Shown here piece by piece: positions 1-8,465 of a stretch of 64,000 nucleotides of DNA. The notes beneath the pieces are model-generated. The model was not told the DNA's origin and did no database searches. It saw only the letters and a list, made by a program, of their open reading frames with translations. Both the position numbers and the translations under genes were made by a program. The stretch's first letter is position 1. Each line of letters starts with the position of its first letter. Source of the stretch: JAWOLE01 sp963815655 (GTDB lineage Bacteria > Acidobacteriota > Thermoanaerobaculia > UBA5066 > Gp7-AA6). Location: NCBI GenBank assembly GCA_963815655.1, contig CAWFHK010000001.1:868001-932000 (forward strand), read 5' to 3'.

Positions 1-126
1 TTCACCCAGATCGTCTCGGGAGAGATCAAGCCGGGAGATCCGGTGATCGTGGGTCTCGCGACCGCGAAGGCGAGTCCGGGCGCGAATCCTCCCGGCGCCG
101 GCCCCGGAGGACGTCGGGGCTTCTGA
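1..126 (+). CDS. Efflux RND/MacA-type periplasmic adaptor, C-terminal end (partial)
   Basis: Only the last 41 codons are in the window, open from base 1 to a TGA at 124-126. The visible residues include IVSGEIKPGDPVIVG, which matches the closing beta-strand (sGLkxGDxVVv pattern) of HlyD/MacA adaptor proteins, followed by a Gly/Pro/Arg-rich tail. The two genes behind it encode a MacB-type ATPase and permease, the usual partners of such an adaptor in tripartite export across both membranes. The family call rests on a short C-terminus plus context; the N-terminus, lipoyl and hairpin domains are outside the window. Confidence 0.7.
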   Translation, partial: FTQIVSGEIKPGDPVIVGLATAKASPGANPPGAGPGGRRGF

Positions 127-133
127 CAAGGCC

Positions 134-168
134 GTAGGTGGAAGGTGGAAGGTGGTAGGTGGTAGGGA
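134..168. repeat. Heptamer array R1 (GTGGTAG family), single arm
   Basis: Five consecutive 7-nt units of the form GTGGAAG/GTGGTAG fill the gap between the adaptor stop codon and the ATPase start at 176. There is no reverse-complement arm here. The last unit (TAGGGAAGG) lies 5-10 nt before the ATG and could act as the ribosome binding site. The same word occurs at 7772-7861 and 12884-12964. Confidence 0.85.
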
Positions 169-175
169 AGGCACG

Positions 176-935
176 ATGACGGAGCCAGGCCGCCTGCCTC
201 CTGGTCAGGCCGACGTCATCCGGATCGAGGACCTGACCCGCATCTACCAGATGGGTGAGGTCGAGGTCCGGGCCCTCGATGGGATCTCCCTCAGGATCGC
301 GCCGGGCGAGTTCGTGGCCGTCATGGGCCCATCCGGCTCGGGAAAGAGCACGTTCATGAACATCGTCGGGTGCCTCGACCGCCCCACCGCCGGCCGGTAC
401 TTCCTCGACGGCGTGGACGTGTCGAGCCTCGACCGCGACGAGCGGGCCGAGATTCGCAACGGGAAGATCGGTTTCGTCTTCCAGTCGTTCAACCTCCTGG
501 CGCGCACCTCGGCGCTGGAGAACGTGGAGCTCCCGCTGATCTACTCCTCCAACGGCCACCGCTCGAAGGAGCGCGTGGAGAAGGCGCGCCGCTGCCTCGA
601 GACCGTCGGGCTGGCCGGGCGCGAAGAGCACCTTCCGAGCCAGCTCTCCGGCGGCCAGCAGCAGCGCGTCGCGATCGCGCGGGCGCTGATCAACGAACCG
701 AAGCTGATGCTGGCCGACGAGCCGACCGGGAACCTCGACACGAAGACGTCCGAGGAGGTCATGGCCGTCTTCCAGAAGTTGAACGACGCCGGCAAGACCG
801 TCGTCCTCATCACGCACGAGCAGGACATCGCGGGGTTCGCGAAGCGGATCGTGGTCTTCCGCGACGGGAGGGTCGTGGAAGACCGGCCGGTGCCGGACCA
901 GCGCCGGGCCTCGACCGTCCTGGCGGAGGAGCGCC

Positions 936-943
<8 letters not shown>
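176..943 (+). CDS. MacB/LolD-type ABC transporter ATP-binding protein
   Basis: 255 residues with a complete nucleotide-binding domain: Walker A GPSGSGKST (about residues 52-60), Q-loop, signature LSGGQQQR, Walker B LMLADEPTGNLD and the H-switch in LITHEQD. TGNLD after Walker B is characteristic of the LolD/MacB/FtsE branch. It should power the permease encoded next, whose ATG at 936 overlaps this gene by 8 nt, to export a lipid, peptide or drug through the adaptor encoded upstream. ATG 176 is chosen because earlier in-frame codons are made of the intergenic heptamer repeat. The substrate cannot be told from sequence. Confidence 0.9.
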
Positions 944-2153
<1,210 letters not shown>

Positions 2154-2246
2154 CGTCCGGCGAGGACTCGCCGGTCGGCGCTCCCCGAGTCCGGCGGAAG
2201 AGAACGACGGCGGCCCGGCGGCGTTAAGATGAGAAGCACAGACTCT

Positions 2247-2288
2247 ATGCAAAAGTCGCCGAACGCGGACGCGGCGTCCCGTCCATGA
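2247..2288 (+). CDS. Possible 13-codon leader ORF before the histidine kinase
   Basis: An ATG at 2247 opens a 13-codon frame whose TGA (2286-2288) overlaps the kinase ATG at 2285 as ATGA, the usual geometry for translational coupling. An in-frame ATG at 2229 would lengthen it to 19 codons. The ribosome binding site is weak and the peptide (MQKSPNADAASRP) resembles nothing I know. In GC-rich DNA such frames arise by chance, so this is tentative. Confidence 0.25.
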   Translation: MQKSPNADAASRP

Positions 2289-4921
2289 GCGTTGTCTCGC
2301 GTCTCGGGCGCGCCCTGGATCCGAGGCGGAGTCTGGGGGCGAAGCTCCTCCTGGCGTTGTCGCTGACGTTCCTGATCCCCGGCGCGTTCGCCGTCCTCCT
2401 CCTCTCGAGGAAGCTGACGGACCTGCAGGACCAGTCGGTCCAGCGCCTCGCCGGGGTCCGGCGCAGCCAGGCGCTTGCCCAGGTCCGGCAGGACGCGAGC
2501 TTTCGCGCCGTCTGGATGGACCGCCGTGCGGCCGCCGTGACCGAGGCCGCATGGGAGGTGGCCGACGCCGCCCGCCTCGCCCTGGCCGGCAGGATGACGG
2601 TGCCGGACCGATCCATCGAGAAGGACGAGCACGGCCACATCTGGACGAAGAGGCCGCAGGACGACAGCGTCGCCTTCATCACGGCGAGCCGCACCGAGAG
2701 TCCCGAGGCCCGCCGCGACTTCGTCCGGACCGGCGCCCTCGCGCCGATGCTCTTGCAGCTGCGAGAGCGGCATCCCACGCTGCGCAGCGTCAGCCTGTGG
2801 ACGGCGTCCGGCGTCCTGCGGCTGTCCCCGTGGGTGGAGCTGCACGAGGCGATCCGCCAATCTGGCGGCGCGCTGGAGACGTTCGAATTCAACCGCACGG
2901 CCCGGTTTCCGGAGAGCCATCCGGCCCGCGGCGACGCGCCGATCTGGACCGCCGCCTGGGGAGGGCCCCGGCTCACCCCCGACGGGCGGCTCGTGTCGCT
3001 GCTGGTCCCTGTCCGCAACGAGCAGGGGACCCTGATCGCGGGGCTCTCCCTGAGCGTCGATGCCCGGCGGTACGTTTCGGAGGCGCTCGTGCCAGGAGGC
3101 CTTCCCGGAGATCTCTGGTTCGCGGCGGACTCCCTCGGCCACGCGCTCCTCGTCAGCGACGCGGCGGCCCGTCTCCTGGAGTGGAACCCGGAGGGTCCGG
3201 AGACCCTCGCGGCCGGCTCCGGGGCGGAACGGAGGAGGCTCGCGCGCGCCGTTCGATCGTCTCCGGACTCGGTCGGCGAATACGAGTTCGGCGGACAGAC
3301 CTGCCGCTTCGCTTCGGCCCGGGTGCCTTCGACCGGCTGGATCTTCGCCGAGGGGTTGTCGGGAAACGCGCTCGCCCGGATCGCGGCGGACGCCGCGCAG
3401 GAGATCGCCCCGAAGTCGTATTCGGAGTTCCGGAAGTTCCTCGTTCTGACTTTCCTCTACCTCCTCGCGGCGATGCTCACGGCGGTCTTCCTCATCACGC
3501 GGCGTTTCACGGCGCCGATCGCGGGCCTCGTGCGCGCGGCCGAGAAGATCGGGCAGGGCCGCCCCGGTTCCTTCTCGCGGCCCCCAGGAGAGGACGAGCT
3601 CGGTCGGCTCGCCGTCGCGCTCAACCGGACGGGCCACCGCGTCGAGCGCCGCGTGGAGACGCTGCGCCGGCTGCACCTGCTCCTGCGGCAAGAATTCCGC
3701 GCGGCGCCGCTGCCGGAGATTCTGGCCCGCTCGAGCGAGGCCATCGCGGCGTTCACGCGCGCCGAACGGGTCTGGTTCTTCCTGCACGAACCCAACATGA
3801 ACCGTCTCCAGGCCGCCTGGCCCGGCTGGAATCTGAGCGAGGACGTCGCGGCGAGACTCCAGATTCCCGTCGGATCGCGCTCCGCCGCGAGCCGGGCGTT
3901 TCGCAGCGGGGAGGTCGTGATCGTCAACGATCTCGGCCGGGATCCCGCGGCGGACCGGGCGCTGCTCGACGCCGTGCCGGCGTCCAATGCCCTCTTCTGC
4001 CCGCTCAAGACGGAGGAGGAGACGCTCGGGGTCGCCGTCGCGACCGACCGGCCGGGGGGATTCGGACAGGAGGAGGCGGACGCCGTGACGTCCTTCGCGG
4101 ACGCGGCGTCGCTCCTGATTCGCAATGCGCGCCTCTACTCCCGACTGACCGGAACGGTCGAGGAGCTGCGGCGCGCCAGCCGCCTGAAGGACTATTTCCT
4201 CCAGAACGTCAACCACGAGCTGCGCACGCCCCTGACGTCGATCGTCGCGTGGACGGACCTCCTCGAGGAGCAGGCGGTGGACGAGACGACCCTGCGGCGA
4301 GGCCTGAAGCAGGCGCGCCAGTCCGCGCGGGTGCTGCTCGCCCTGATCGACGACCTGCTCGACCTCGCGCGCCTGGACCGCGGAACGCTCTCCCTCGATC
4401 TCTCGGCGGTCTCCCTCGCGGACGTCGTCGCCCGTTCCATCGAGACCGTGCGCTTGATGGCGGAAGGGAGGGGCGTGGCCCTGATCCTCGCGCCGCTGCC
4501 CGAATCGATGTCCGCGGTGCGCGCGGATCCCCTGCGGCTCCAGCAGATCCTCTGGAACCTGCTCGCCAACGCGATCAAGTTCACGCCGCGGCACGGGCGG
4601 GTCATCGTCCGCGTCGAGCGGGATCCGCGGCGCTATCTCGTGAGCGTCGAGGACGACGGGATCGGGATCCCGGAGAAGGAGTTGACGCACGTCTTCGAGC
4701 GGTTCCGCCAGGCGGACGGATCGGCGACGCGGAGGCATTCCGGGATGGGCATCGGGCTGGCTCTCTCAAGGTCCCTGGTCGAGCTGCACGGCGGCGCGAT
4801 CTGGGCCGACAGCGAGTCCGGACGCGGAAGCCGCTTCACGTTTTCACTGCCCATCCCTCCCGGCACGAAGCCCGCCGGCGAGAGCACGGAGACGGTCGCG
4901 GCGGAAACGGTGTCGGAGTAG
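2285..4921 (+). CDS. Membrane-bound sensor histidine kinase (GAF-containing, orphan)
   Basis: 878 residues. One membrane helix at about 19-40 and another at about 385-408 (FLVLTFLYLLAAMLTAVFLI) enclose a roughly 340-residue periplasmic sensory region, probably a double-Cache-like fold. A HAMP linker (about 405-455), a GAF domain (about 480-620), a HisKA domain with phospho-acceptor His644 in NHELRTPLTS, and an HATPase_c domain with N (NLLANAIKF), G1 (DDGIGIPE) and G2 (GMGIGLALS) boxes follow. No response regulator is adjacent and no receiver domain is attached, so its partner lies elsewhere. ATG 2285 gives an N-terminus directly in front of the first helix. The ligand is unknown. Confidence 0.88.
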   Translation: MSVVSRLGRALDPRRSLGAKLLLALSLTFLIPGAFAVLLLSRKLTDLQDQSVQRLAGVRRSQALAQVRQDASFRAVWMDRRAAAVTEAAWEVADAARLALAGRMTVPDRSIEKDEHGHIWTKRPQDDSVAFITASRTESPEARRDFVRTGALAPMLLQLRERHPTLRSVSLWTASGVLRLSPWVELHEAIRQSGGALETFEFNRTARFPESHPARGDAPIWTAAWGGPRLTPDGRLVSLLVPVRNEQGTLIAGLSLSVDARRYVSEALVPGGLPGDLWFAADSLGHALLVSDAAARLLEWNPEGPETLAAGSGAERRRLARAVRSSPDSVGEYEFGGQTCRFASARVPSTGWIFAEGLSGNALARIAADAAQEIAPKSYSEFRKFLVLTFLYLLAAMLTAVFLITRRFTAPIAGLVRAAEKIGQGRPGSFSRPPGEDELGRLAVALNRTGHRVERRVETLRRLHLLLRQEFRAAPLPEILARSSEAIAAFTRAERVWFFLHEPNMNRLQAAWPGWNLSEDVAARLQIPVGSRSAASRAFRSGEVVIVNDLGRDPAADRALLDAVPASNALFCPLKTEEETLGVAVATDRPGGFGQEEADAVTSFADAASLLIRNARLYSRLTGTVEELRRASRLKDYFLQNVNHELRTPLTSIVAWTDLLEEQAVDETTLRRGLKQARQSARVLLALIDDLLDLARLDRGTLSLDLSAVSLADVVARSIETVRLMAEGRGVALILAPLPESMSAVRADPLRLQQILWNLLANAIKFTPRHGRVIVRVERDPRRYLVSVEDDGIGIPEKELTHVFERFRQADGSATRRHSGMGIGLALSRSLVELHGGAIWADSESGRGSRFTFSLPIPPGTKPAGESTETVAAETVSE

Positions 4922-4947
4922 GGGACGGGGAGACCGGGAGAGCGCCC

Positions 4948-5625
4948 TCAGGCGCTGGCGGCGGGCAGCCCCGTGCCCTTGAGGAGGTCCTTCACCACTC
5001 TGGCGGTCTCTTCCTTGCCCGGCACGCAGAGGTTCGGATCCTTCTCCGTCCCGGCGGCGATCGCGGCGGCGTAGCCCTCGCAGTCGTAGCCGCAGGCCGT
5101 GCAGTCGGTCTGCGCCATCGCCGCGTAGAGCTTCGTCTTCAGGTCCCCCTCCTTCGCCATCTCCATCCGCTTGGGAAGCGGGATCGTCTCGTCGTGGAAG
5201 GCGGGCGCCTCCTTCTTGACGACGGGAGCGGCCTTGACGTCCTCCTCGGGCCGCCCCGTGTCCACCCACCGGCCGTAGGAAAGGCAGCTCGGGCAGACGA
5301 ACGTGAAGTCCCAGCCGACGGGCACGAACACCGCCGGCGTCCGGTACACGACGAGCGGAGTGAAGTCCTGCGGGCAGGCCGGGAACTCGCTCTCCTGCGC
5401 GTCGAGCGCCATTGTCTTCAGGTGCGGGCGGGAGAACTCGATCTGCTTGGGCTTCTGGTCGAAGCGGAACGTGTCTCCCTTCGGGCAGACCATTACGACC
5501 TGCGGCTTGTAGACGCGCTCCACGAAGAAGGTCCTCATCGGGATATCGTGTTTCGGGCAGGGAGAGGGACGGTCTCTCCAGAAGGAGGAGACGAGCCGCG
5601 ACTTGACGGTCAGAGAGAGAGCCAT
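4948..5625 (-). CDS. Cysteine-rich protein with a C-terminal Fe-S-type motif
   Basis: 225 residues, soluble. The N-terminal two thirds hold several Cys pairs or singlets (CPKHD, CPKGD, CPQD, CPSC) spaced like zinc ribbons. The C-terminal part carries DCTACGYDC followed by AAAI and LCVPGK, close to the C-x2-C-x3/4-C...CPG pattern of the PF04060 Fe-S domain found in RnfB-type and related redox proteins. The gene stands alone between opposite or unrelated genes and has its own leaderless-looking promoter. I infer a metal-binding, possibly 4Fe-4S, protein; I do not recognise a named family for the whole length. An internal ATG at 5538 is an alternative start. Confidence 0.6.
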   Translation of the reverse strand: MALSLTVKSRLVSSFWRDRPSPCPKHDIPMRTFFVERVYKPQVVMVCPKGDTFRFDQKPKQIEFSRPHLKTMALDAQESEFPACPQDFTPLVVYRTPAVFVPVGWDFTFVCPSCLSYGRWVDTGRPEEDVKAAPVVKKEAPAFHDETIPLPKRMEMAKEGDLKTKLYAAMAQTDCTACGYDCEGYAAAIAAGTEKDPNLCVPGKEETARVVKDLLKGTGLPAASA

Positions 5626-5633
5626 CGGCGGCG

Positions 5634-5639
5634 ATTATA
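5634..5639 (-). promoter_or_regulatory. -10 box, leaderless promoter
   Basis: A perfect TATAAT on the minus strand ends 8 nt before the ATG at 5625, so transcription would start at or within 1-2 nt of the start codon. No Shine-Dalgarno is present. The -35 region falls inside the neighbouring heptamer repeat and shows no good match. Confidence 0.6.
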
Positions 5640-5644
5640 AACAC

Positions 5645-5719
5645 GTTGTGAGTTGTGAATTGTGAGTTGTGAATGAAGCGACGCTCTCTCGTGCCTGTTC
5701 ACAATTCACCATTCGCAAT
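5645..5719. repeat. Heptamer inverted repeat R2 (GTTGTGA family)
   Basis: Left arm 5645-5674 is about four tandem units of GTTGTGA/ATTGTGA; right arm 5698-5719 carries the reverse complement (TTCACAA-type units). They could pair into a hairpin with a loop of about 24 nt. The element sits between two minus-strand genes, starting 5 nt after the stop codon of the metallo-hydrolase (TGA 5726-5724) and reaching the promoter of the next gene. The same word recurs at 45228-45319. Confidence 0.85.
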
Positions 5720-5723
5720 CTTC

Positions 5724-6362
5724 TCAGAGGGCCGCGAAGGGATTGAGCCGGCGCTCCTGGTCGATCGTGGTGCCGGGACCGTGGCCGCAGACGACCTGCG
5801 TGGCGCCCGGAAGGGAAAACAGTCTTCCGCGGATGGAGGCGAGGATGGCGTCGGTGTCCCCTCCCCAGAGGTCGGTGCGGCCGATCGACCGGTGGAAGAG
5901 CGTGTCCCCGGAAAAGAGGACGGGCTCGGTCCCCTCCAGCAGGAAGCACGTGGAACCGGGCGTGTGCCCCGGCGTGTGGATGGCGCGCAAACGGGCGTCA
6001 CCGAACCGGATCACCTCGCCGTCGGAGATCGGAGCGTCCGGAGGAAGCGGAGGGCCCGCCGGAATCCCGAAGAAAGACGCCTGTTCTTCCAGCTTCTCGT
6101 AGAGAGGGAAGTCGGCCGCGTGGAGGCGGATCGGCGCGCCCGTGAGCGCGGCCAACTCCGCGGTGCCGCTGATGTGGTCGAAATGGGCGTGGGTGTGGAG
6201 AAGGGCGACCGCCGTGGCGCCCGTCCGGGCGAGCGCCCTGGCGATCCGGTCCGCCTCGTCCCCCGGGTCCACGATGACGGCCTGCCCCCCTTCGTCCGAG
6301 AGGATCGAGCAGTTGGTCTGCAGCGGTCCCACCACGATCGTCTGGATCCGGGGGCGAGTCAC
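5724..6362 (-). CDS. Metallo-beta-lactamase-fold hydrolase (glyoxalase II-like)
   Basis: 212 residues with the metal-binding motif THAHFDH (THxHxDH), a downstream HTPGHTPGS histidine, the FSGDTLF aspartate and the terminal CGHGPGT histidine, which complete the two-metal site of glyoxalase II/YcbL-type enzymes. Likely a thioester or related hydrolase in the cytoplasm; the exact substrate is unknown. The GTG at 6362 is chosen because it overlaps the preceding gene's TGA (GTGA) and gives the family's usual N-terminus; longer in-frame extension would overlap the neighbour. Confidence 0.85.
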   Translation of the reverse strand: MTRPRIQTIVVGPLQTNCSILSDEGGQAVIVDPGDEADRIARALARTGATAVALLHTHAHFDHISGTAELAALTGAPIRLHAADFPLYEKLEEQASFFGIPAGPPLPPDAPISDGEVIRFGDARLRAIHTPGHTPGSTCFLLEGTEPVLFSGDTLFHRSIGRTDLWGGDTDAILASIRGRLFSLPGATQVVCGHGPGTTIDQERRLNPFAAL

Positions 6363-6763
6363 GGATTGACCGCGACGACGGTGTCCACGTCGTGGCGTTC
6401 CTTTCGATCGGGAGACGCCCAGACCTTGACGGGGGAGGAGAGATTCAGCTGGACGGCCCATTCGTCGTTGTCCGGGCGCCGGTGCTCCGAGGCGAAGAGC
6501 TTGCGGCGGCTCGTCGGGGTGAAGATCTCCCACCGGATGTACCCGAAGTCCGCCACATCGTCGTGGAGATGGAAGGCGGGGATCCTTTCGCCCGGCTCGA
6601 TCGGCGCCTCCCGAACCGTCATCGGGCGGAAACCATTGGCCAGGAGCCGCTCCTCGAGCTCCGCGCGCGCCGGCCTTGCGCGGTAGCTCAGGGAGTGCCT
6701 GCCCCGAGCCACCCCGCGCCCCAGGATCAGGTCGTCGAGCGCGCCGGAGAGTTCCGTGTCCAC
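6359..6763 (-). CDS. Conserved-looking hypothetical protein
   Basis: 134 residues, soluble, charged, no signal peptide or membrane helix. I do not recognise a family. It is rich in Arg/Glu in the first half and beta-prone in the second (GYIRWEIFTP, WAVQLNLSSPVKVW). It is the first gene of a two-gene unit with the metallo-hydrolase, which it overlaps by 4 nt. Start is GTG 6763, supported by a -10 box directly in front. Confidence 0.6.
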   Translation of the reverse strand: MDTELSGALDDLILGRGVARGRHSLSYRARPARAELEERLLANGFRPMTVREAPIEPGERIPAFHLHDDVADFGYIRWEIFTPTSRRKLFASEHRRPDNDEWAVQLNLSSPVKVWASPDRKERHDVDTVVAVNP

Positions 6764-6769
6764 GGAGCG

Positions 6770-6775
6770 ATCTTA
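6770..6775 (-). promoter_or_regulatory. -10 box, leaderless promoter
   Basis: TAAGAT on the minus strand, 6 nt before GTG 6763; no ribosome binding site, so the transcript probably starts at the GTG. Confidence 0.5.
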
Positions 6776-6804
6776 GCGCTCAGCGCGGGCGGCGCGGGAC
6801 GCCA

Positions 6805-6810
6805 TAGACT
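6805..6810 (+). promoter_or_regulatory. -10 box, leaderless promoter
   Basis: TAGACT, 6 nt before ATG 6817; no Shine-Dalgarno. It faces the divergent box at 6770-6775 within a 53-nt gap. Confidence 0.45.
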
Positions 6811-6816
6811 CCGCCG

Positions 6817-7281
6817 ATGCTCCTGGCGGCCGGAATCGTCATTCGCCTCTGTCTGGCCCTCTGGGTCGGAGGAACCCTCGTCGTCGTCCTCGCCGCCCCA
6901 GTCCTCTTTCGCCGGATTCCTTCACGCGACCTCGCGGGGGAGGTCTTCGGCGAAATTCTGCGGCGTTTCGAGGGGGTCAAGCAGGTCCTCTCCCTTCTCC
7001 TCGTCCTCGCGGTCTTCATCGAACTCGAGCAGACACGCGGGTTCGCCGGCCAGTCCTTCGTCGCCGGCGTCGCCATCTTCCTCGCCGTGGCGACGAACGT
7101 CTATCTCGCGATGGTCTTGCGCCCGCGCATCAGCTACCTCCGGATGAAGGTCGGCTCCTTCGACACGGCGCCGCCGGACGACCCGTGGCGGCTCCGATTC
7201 GACCGCCTCCACAAGCGCTCGACGCGAGTCCTGGTCTTGGGCTGGATCGCCGCGGCCGTGGCCCTCGTCTTCGGGCCGTAA
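6817..7281 (+). CDS. DUF4149/TMEM205-like four-helix membrane protein
   Basis: 154 residues with four predicted membrane helices (about 5-27, 50-68, 75-97 and 133-153) and a short polar loop with HKRST before the last helix, the layout of DUF4149 (TMEM205-like) proteins. Function of the family in bacteria is not established. The gene is transcribed alone, divergent from the pair at 6763 and convergent with ridA; its stop codon context GGGCCGTAAGAAGCG is nearly duplicated 39 nt downstream in the repeat. Confidence 0.7.
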   Translation: MLLAAGIVIRLCLALWVGGTLVVVLAAPVLFRRIPSRDLAGEVFGEILRRFEGVKQVLSLLLVLAVFIELEQTRGFAGQSFVAGVAIFLAVATNVYLAMVLRPRISYLRMKVGSFDTAPPDDPWRLRFDRLHKRSTRVLVLGWIAAAVALVFGP

Positions 7282-7311
7282 GAAGCGCCTTCACGTTTGA
7301 CGGCTTCGTCA

Positions 7312-7390
7312 GGGCCGTAAGAGCGTGAACGTGAAACGTGAAACCAAGCCCTCGGGCTTCGTCCTACCTCTTACGTCTTCACGTTCTTAC
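7312..7390. repeat. Heptamer inverted repeat R3 (ACGTGAA family)
   Basis: Left arm 7317-7344 holds GTAAGAGCGTGAACGTGAAA-type units of 6-7 nt; right arm 7368-7390 holds the reverse complement (CTTACG, TTCACG). It separates two converging genes, and the right arm contains the TAA (7389-7387) of ridA. Bases 7312-7325 copy the stop context of the plus-strand gene (7273-7287) with one base missing. Confidence 0.8.
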
Positions 7391-7767
7391 GGTCTCGTCC
7401 GGGCGATCAGGTCGATTTCGACAATCGCGCCCTTCGGGAGTGCCGCGACGATGATCGTCGAGCGAGCGGGGCGGTGGTCTCCGAAGCGGCGGGCATAGAC
7501 GGCGTTCATCGGCGGAAAGTCCTCGGCTCGGACGAGGAAGACCGTCGTCTTGACGACGTCGGGCCAGGCGAGGCCGGCGGACTTCAAGACTGCCTCCAGG
7601 TTGTCGAGCACCCGCTCCGTCGCGGCGTCGATGCTTCCGGGGACGAGGTCCCCGCTGGCCGGGTCGAGCGGGATCTGTCCCGAGCAGAAAAGGAATCCCC
7701 CTTCGACGACCCCCTGCGAATAGGGCCCGATCGCCTTCGGCGCGTCCGGTGTGGCGAGGAACTTCAT
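7387..7767 (-). CDS. ridA: RidA/YjgF family enamine/imine deaminase
   Basis: 126 residues, full family length. It shows the hallmark GPYSQGV near the N-terminus, FCSGQIP, and the C-terminal block RPARSTIIVAALPKGAIVEI whose Arg binds the substrate carboxylate. RidA proteins hydrolyse reactive 2-aminoacrylate and related imines made by PLP enzymes, in the cytoplasm as trimers. It follows hpt on the minus strand, separated by repeat R4, which ends 4 nt before the ATG and leaves no ribosome binding site. Confidence 0.93.
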   Translation of the reverse strand: MKFLATPDAPKAIGPYSQGVVEGGFLFCSGQIPLDPASGDLVPGSIDAATERVLDNLEAVLKSAGLAWPDVVKTTVFLVRAEDFPPMNAVYARRFGDHRPARSTIIVAALPKGAIVEIDLIARTRP

Positions 7768-7771
7768 ACGT

Positions 7772-7861
7772 GAGGTGGTGGGTGGAAGGCAGTAGGTGGT
7801 AGGGAAAAGACGGTCATCGCGTTTCTTACCCTAACACCTACCACCTACCACCTACCACCTA
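7772..7861. repeat. Heptamer inverted repeat R4 (GTGGTAG family)
   Basis: Left arm 7772-7805 (GTGGTGG, GTGGAAG, GTGGTAG units) and right arm 7826-7861 (CTAACAC, CTACCAC units) are reverse complements with a loop of about 20 nt. On the minus strand the array begins with the TAG stop codon of hpt itself (7861-7859) and ends 4 nt before the ridA ATG, so it fills the whole gap. Confidence 0.88.
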
Positions 7862-8398
7862 CGAACTCCCACCTTCCCCGTCGGGCTCCAGGATCCCAAT
7901 GAAGGGGAGGTTCCGGTAGGACTCGGCGTAGTCGAGCCCGTAGCCGACGACGAAATGGTCGCCGATGGTGAAGCCCAGGTAGTCCACGGGGATGTTGTCG
8001 TTTCCCGGAATCCGCTTCTTCAGGAGGGCGCAGATCTTGACGGACTTGGGGTTGCGGGTGCCGAGGATCTCGATGATCTTGTGGAGGGTCCGGCCGGTGT
8101 CCACGATGTCCTCAACGATGACGACCTCCCGGCCGGCGATGTCGGTCGAGAGGTCCCGCACGAGCTGGACATTGCCCGAGGACTTCGTCCCGGACCCGTA
8201 CGAGGAAACCTGGAGGAAGTCGAGGGAGACGGGGGTCTTCAGTCTCTTGGCGAGATCGCAGAGGAAGAAGACGGAGCCCTTGAGTATCCCGACCAGGAGG
8301 ACGGGGCGGCCGTCCTGGTCCCGGTCCACCTCGGAGGCGATCCGGGAAATCCCCTCCTCCAGGGCCGCGGTATCAATGAGTGTGCGGCCGAGCTTCAT
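7859..8398 (-). CDS. hpt: Hypoxanthine phosphoribosyltransferase
   Basis: 179 residues. The PRPP-binding motif VVIVEDIVDTGRTL is intact, and the flanking blocks LVGILKGSVFFLCDL and VSSYGSGTKSSG match bacterial HPRT. The enzyme salvages hypoxanthine and guanine to IMP and GMP in the cytoplasm. ATG 8398 begins the conserved KLGRTLID N-terminus; a longer frame from 8461 would almost touch the divergent gene at 8466 and is not favoured. The stop codon is the first unit of repeat R4. Confidence 0.93.
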   Translation of the reverse strand: MKLGRTLIDTAALEEGISRIASEVDRDQDGRPVLLVGILKGSVFFLCDLAKRLKTPVSLDFLQVSSYGSGTKSSGNVQLVRDLSTDIAGREVVIVEDIVDTGRTLHKIIEILGTRNPKSVKICALLKKRIPGNDNIPVDYLGFTIGDHFVVGYGLDYAESYRNLPFIGILEPDGEGGSS

Positions 8399-8440
8399 GG
8401 ACGCCGCGGGGTGAGAGGGACGGGGGCGCGGGTCCGGAGA

Positions 8441-8446
8441 TACAAT
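8441..8446 (+). promoter_or_regulatory. Candidate -10 box
   Basis: TACAAT in the divergent gap between hpt and the 8466 gene, 19 nt before the ATG; a GAGGGAG purine stretch follows it and could serve as ribosome binding site. No clear -35 element. Confidence 0.35.
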
Positions 8447-8465
8447 CGAGGGAGCGGTCATTTCG

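Noticed and set aside
4922..4947. Terminator between the kinase and the converging Fe-S gene
   Set aside because: The 26-nt G-rich gap forms no stem-loop of note.
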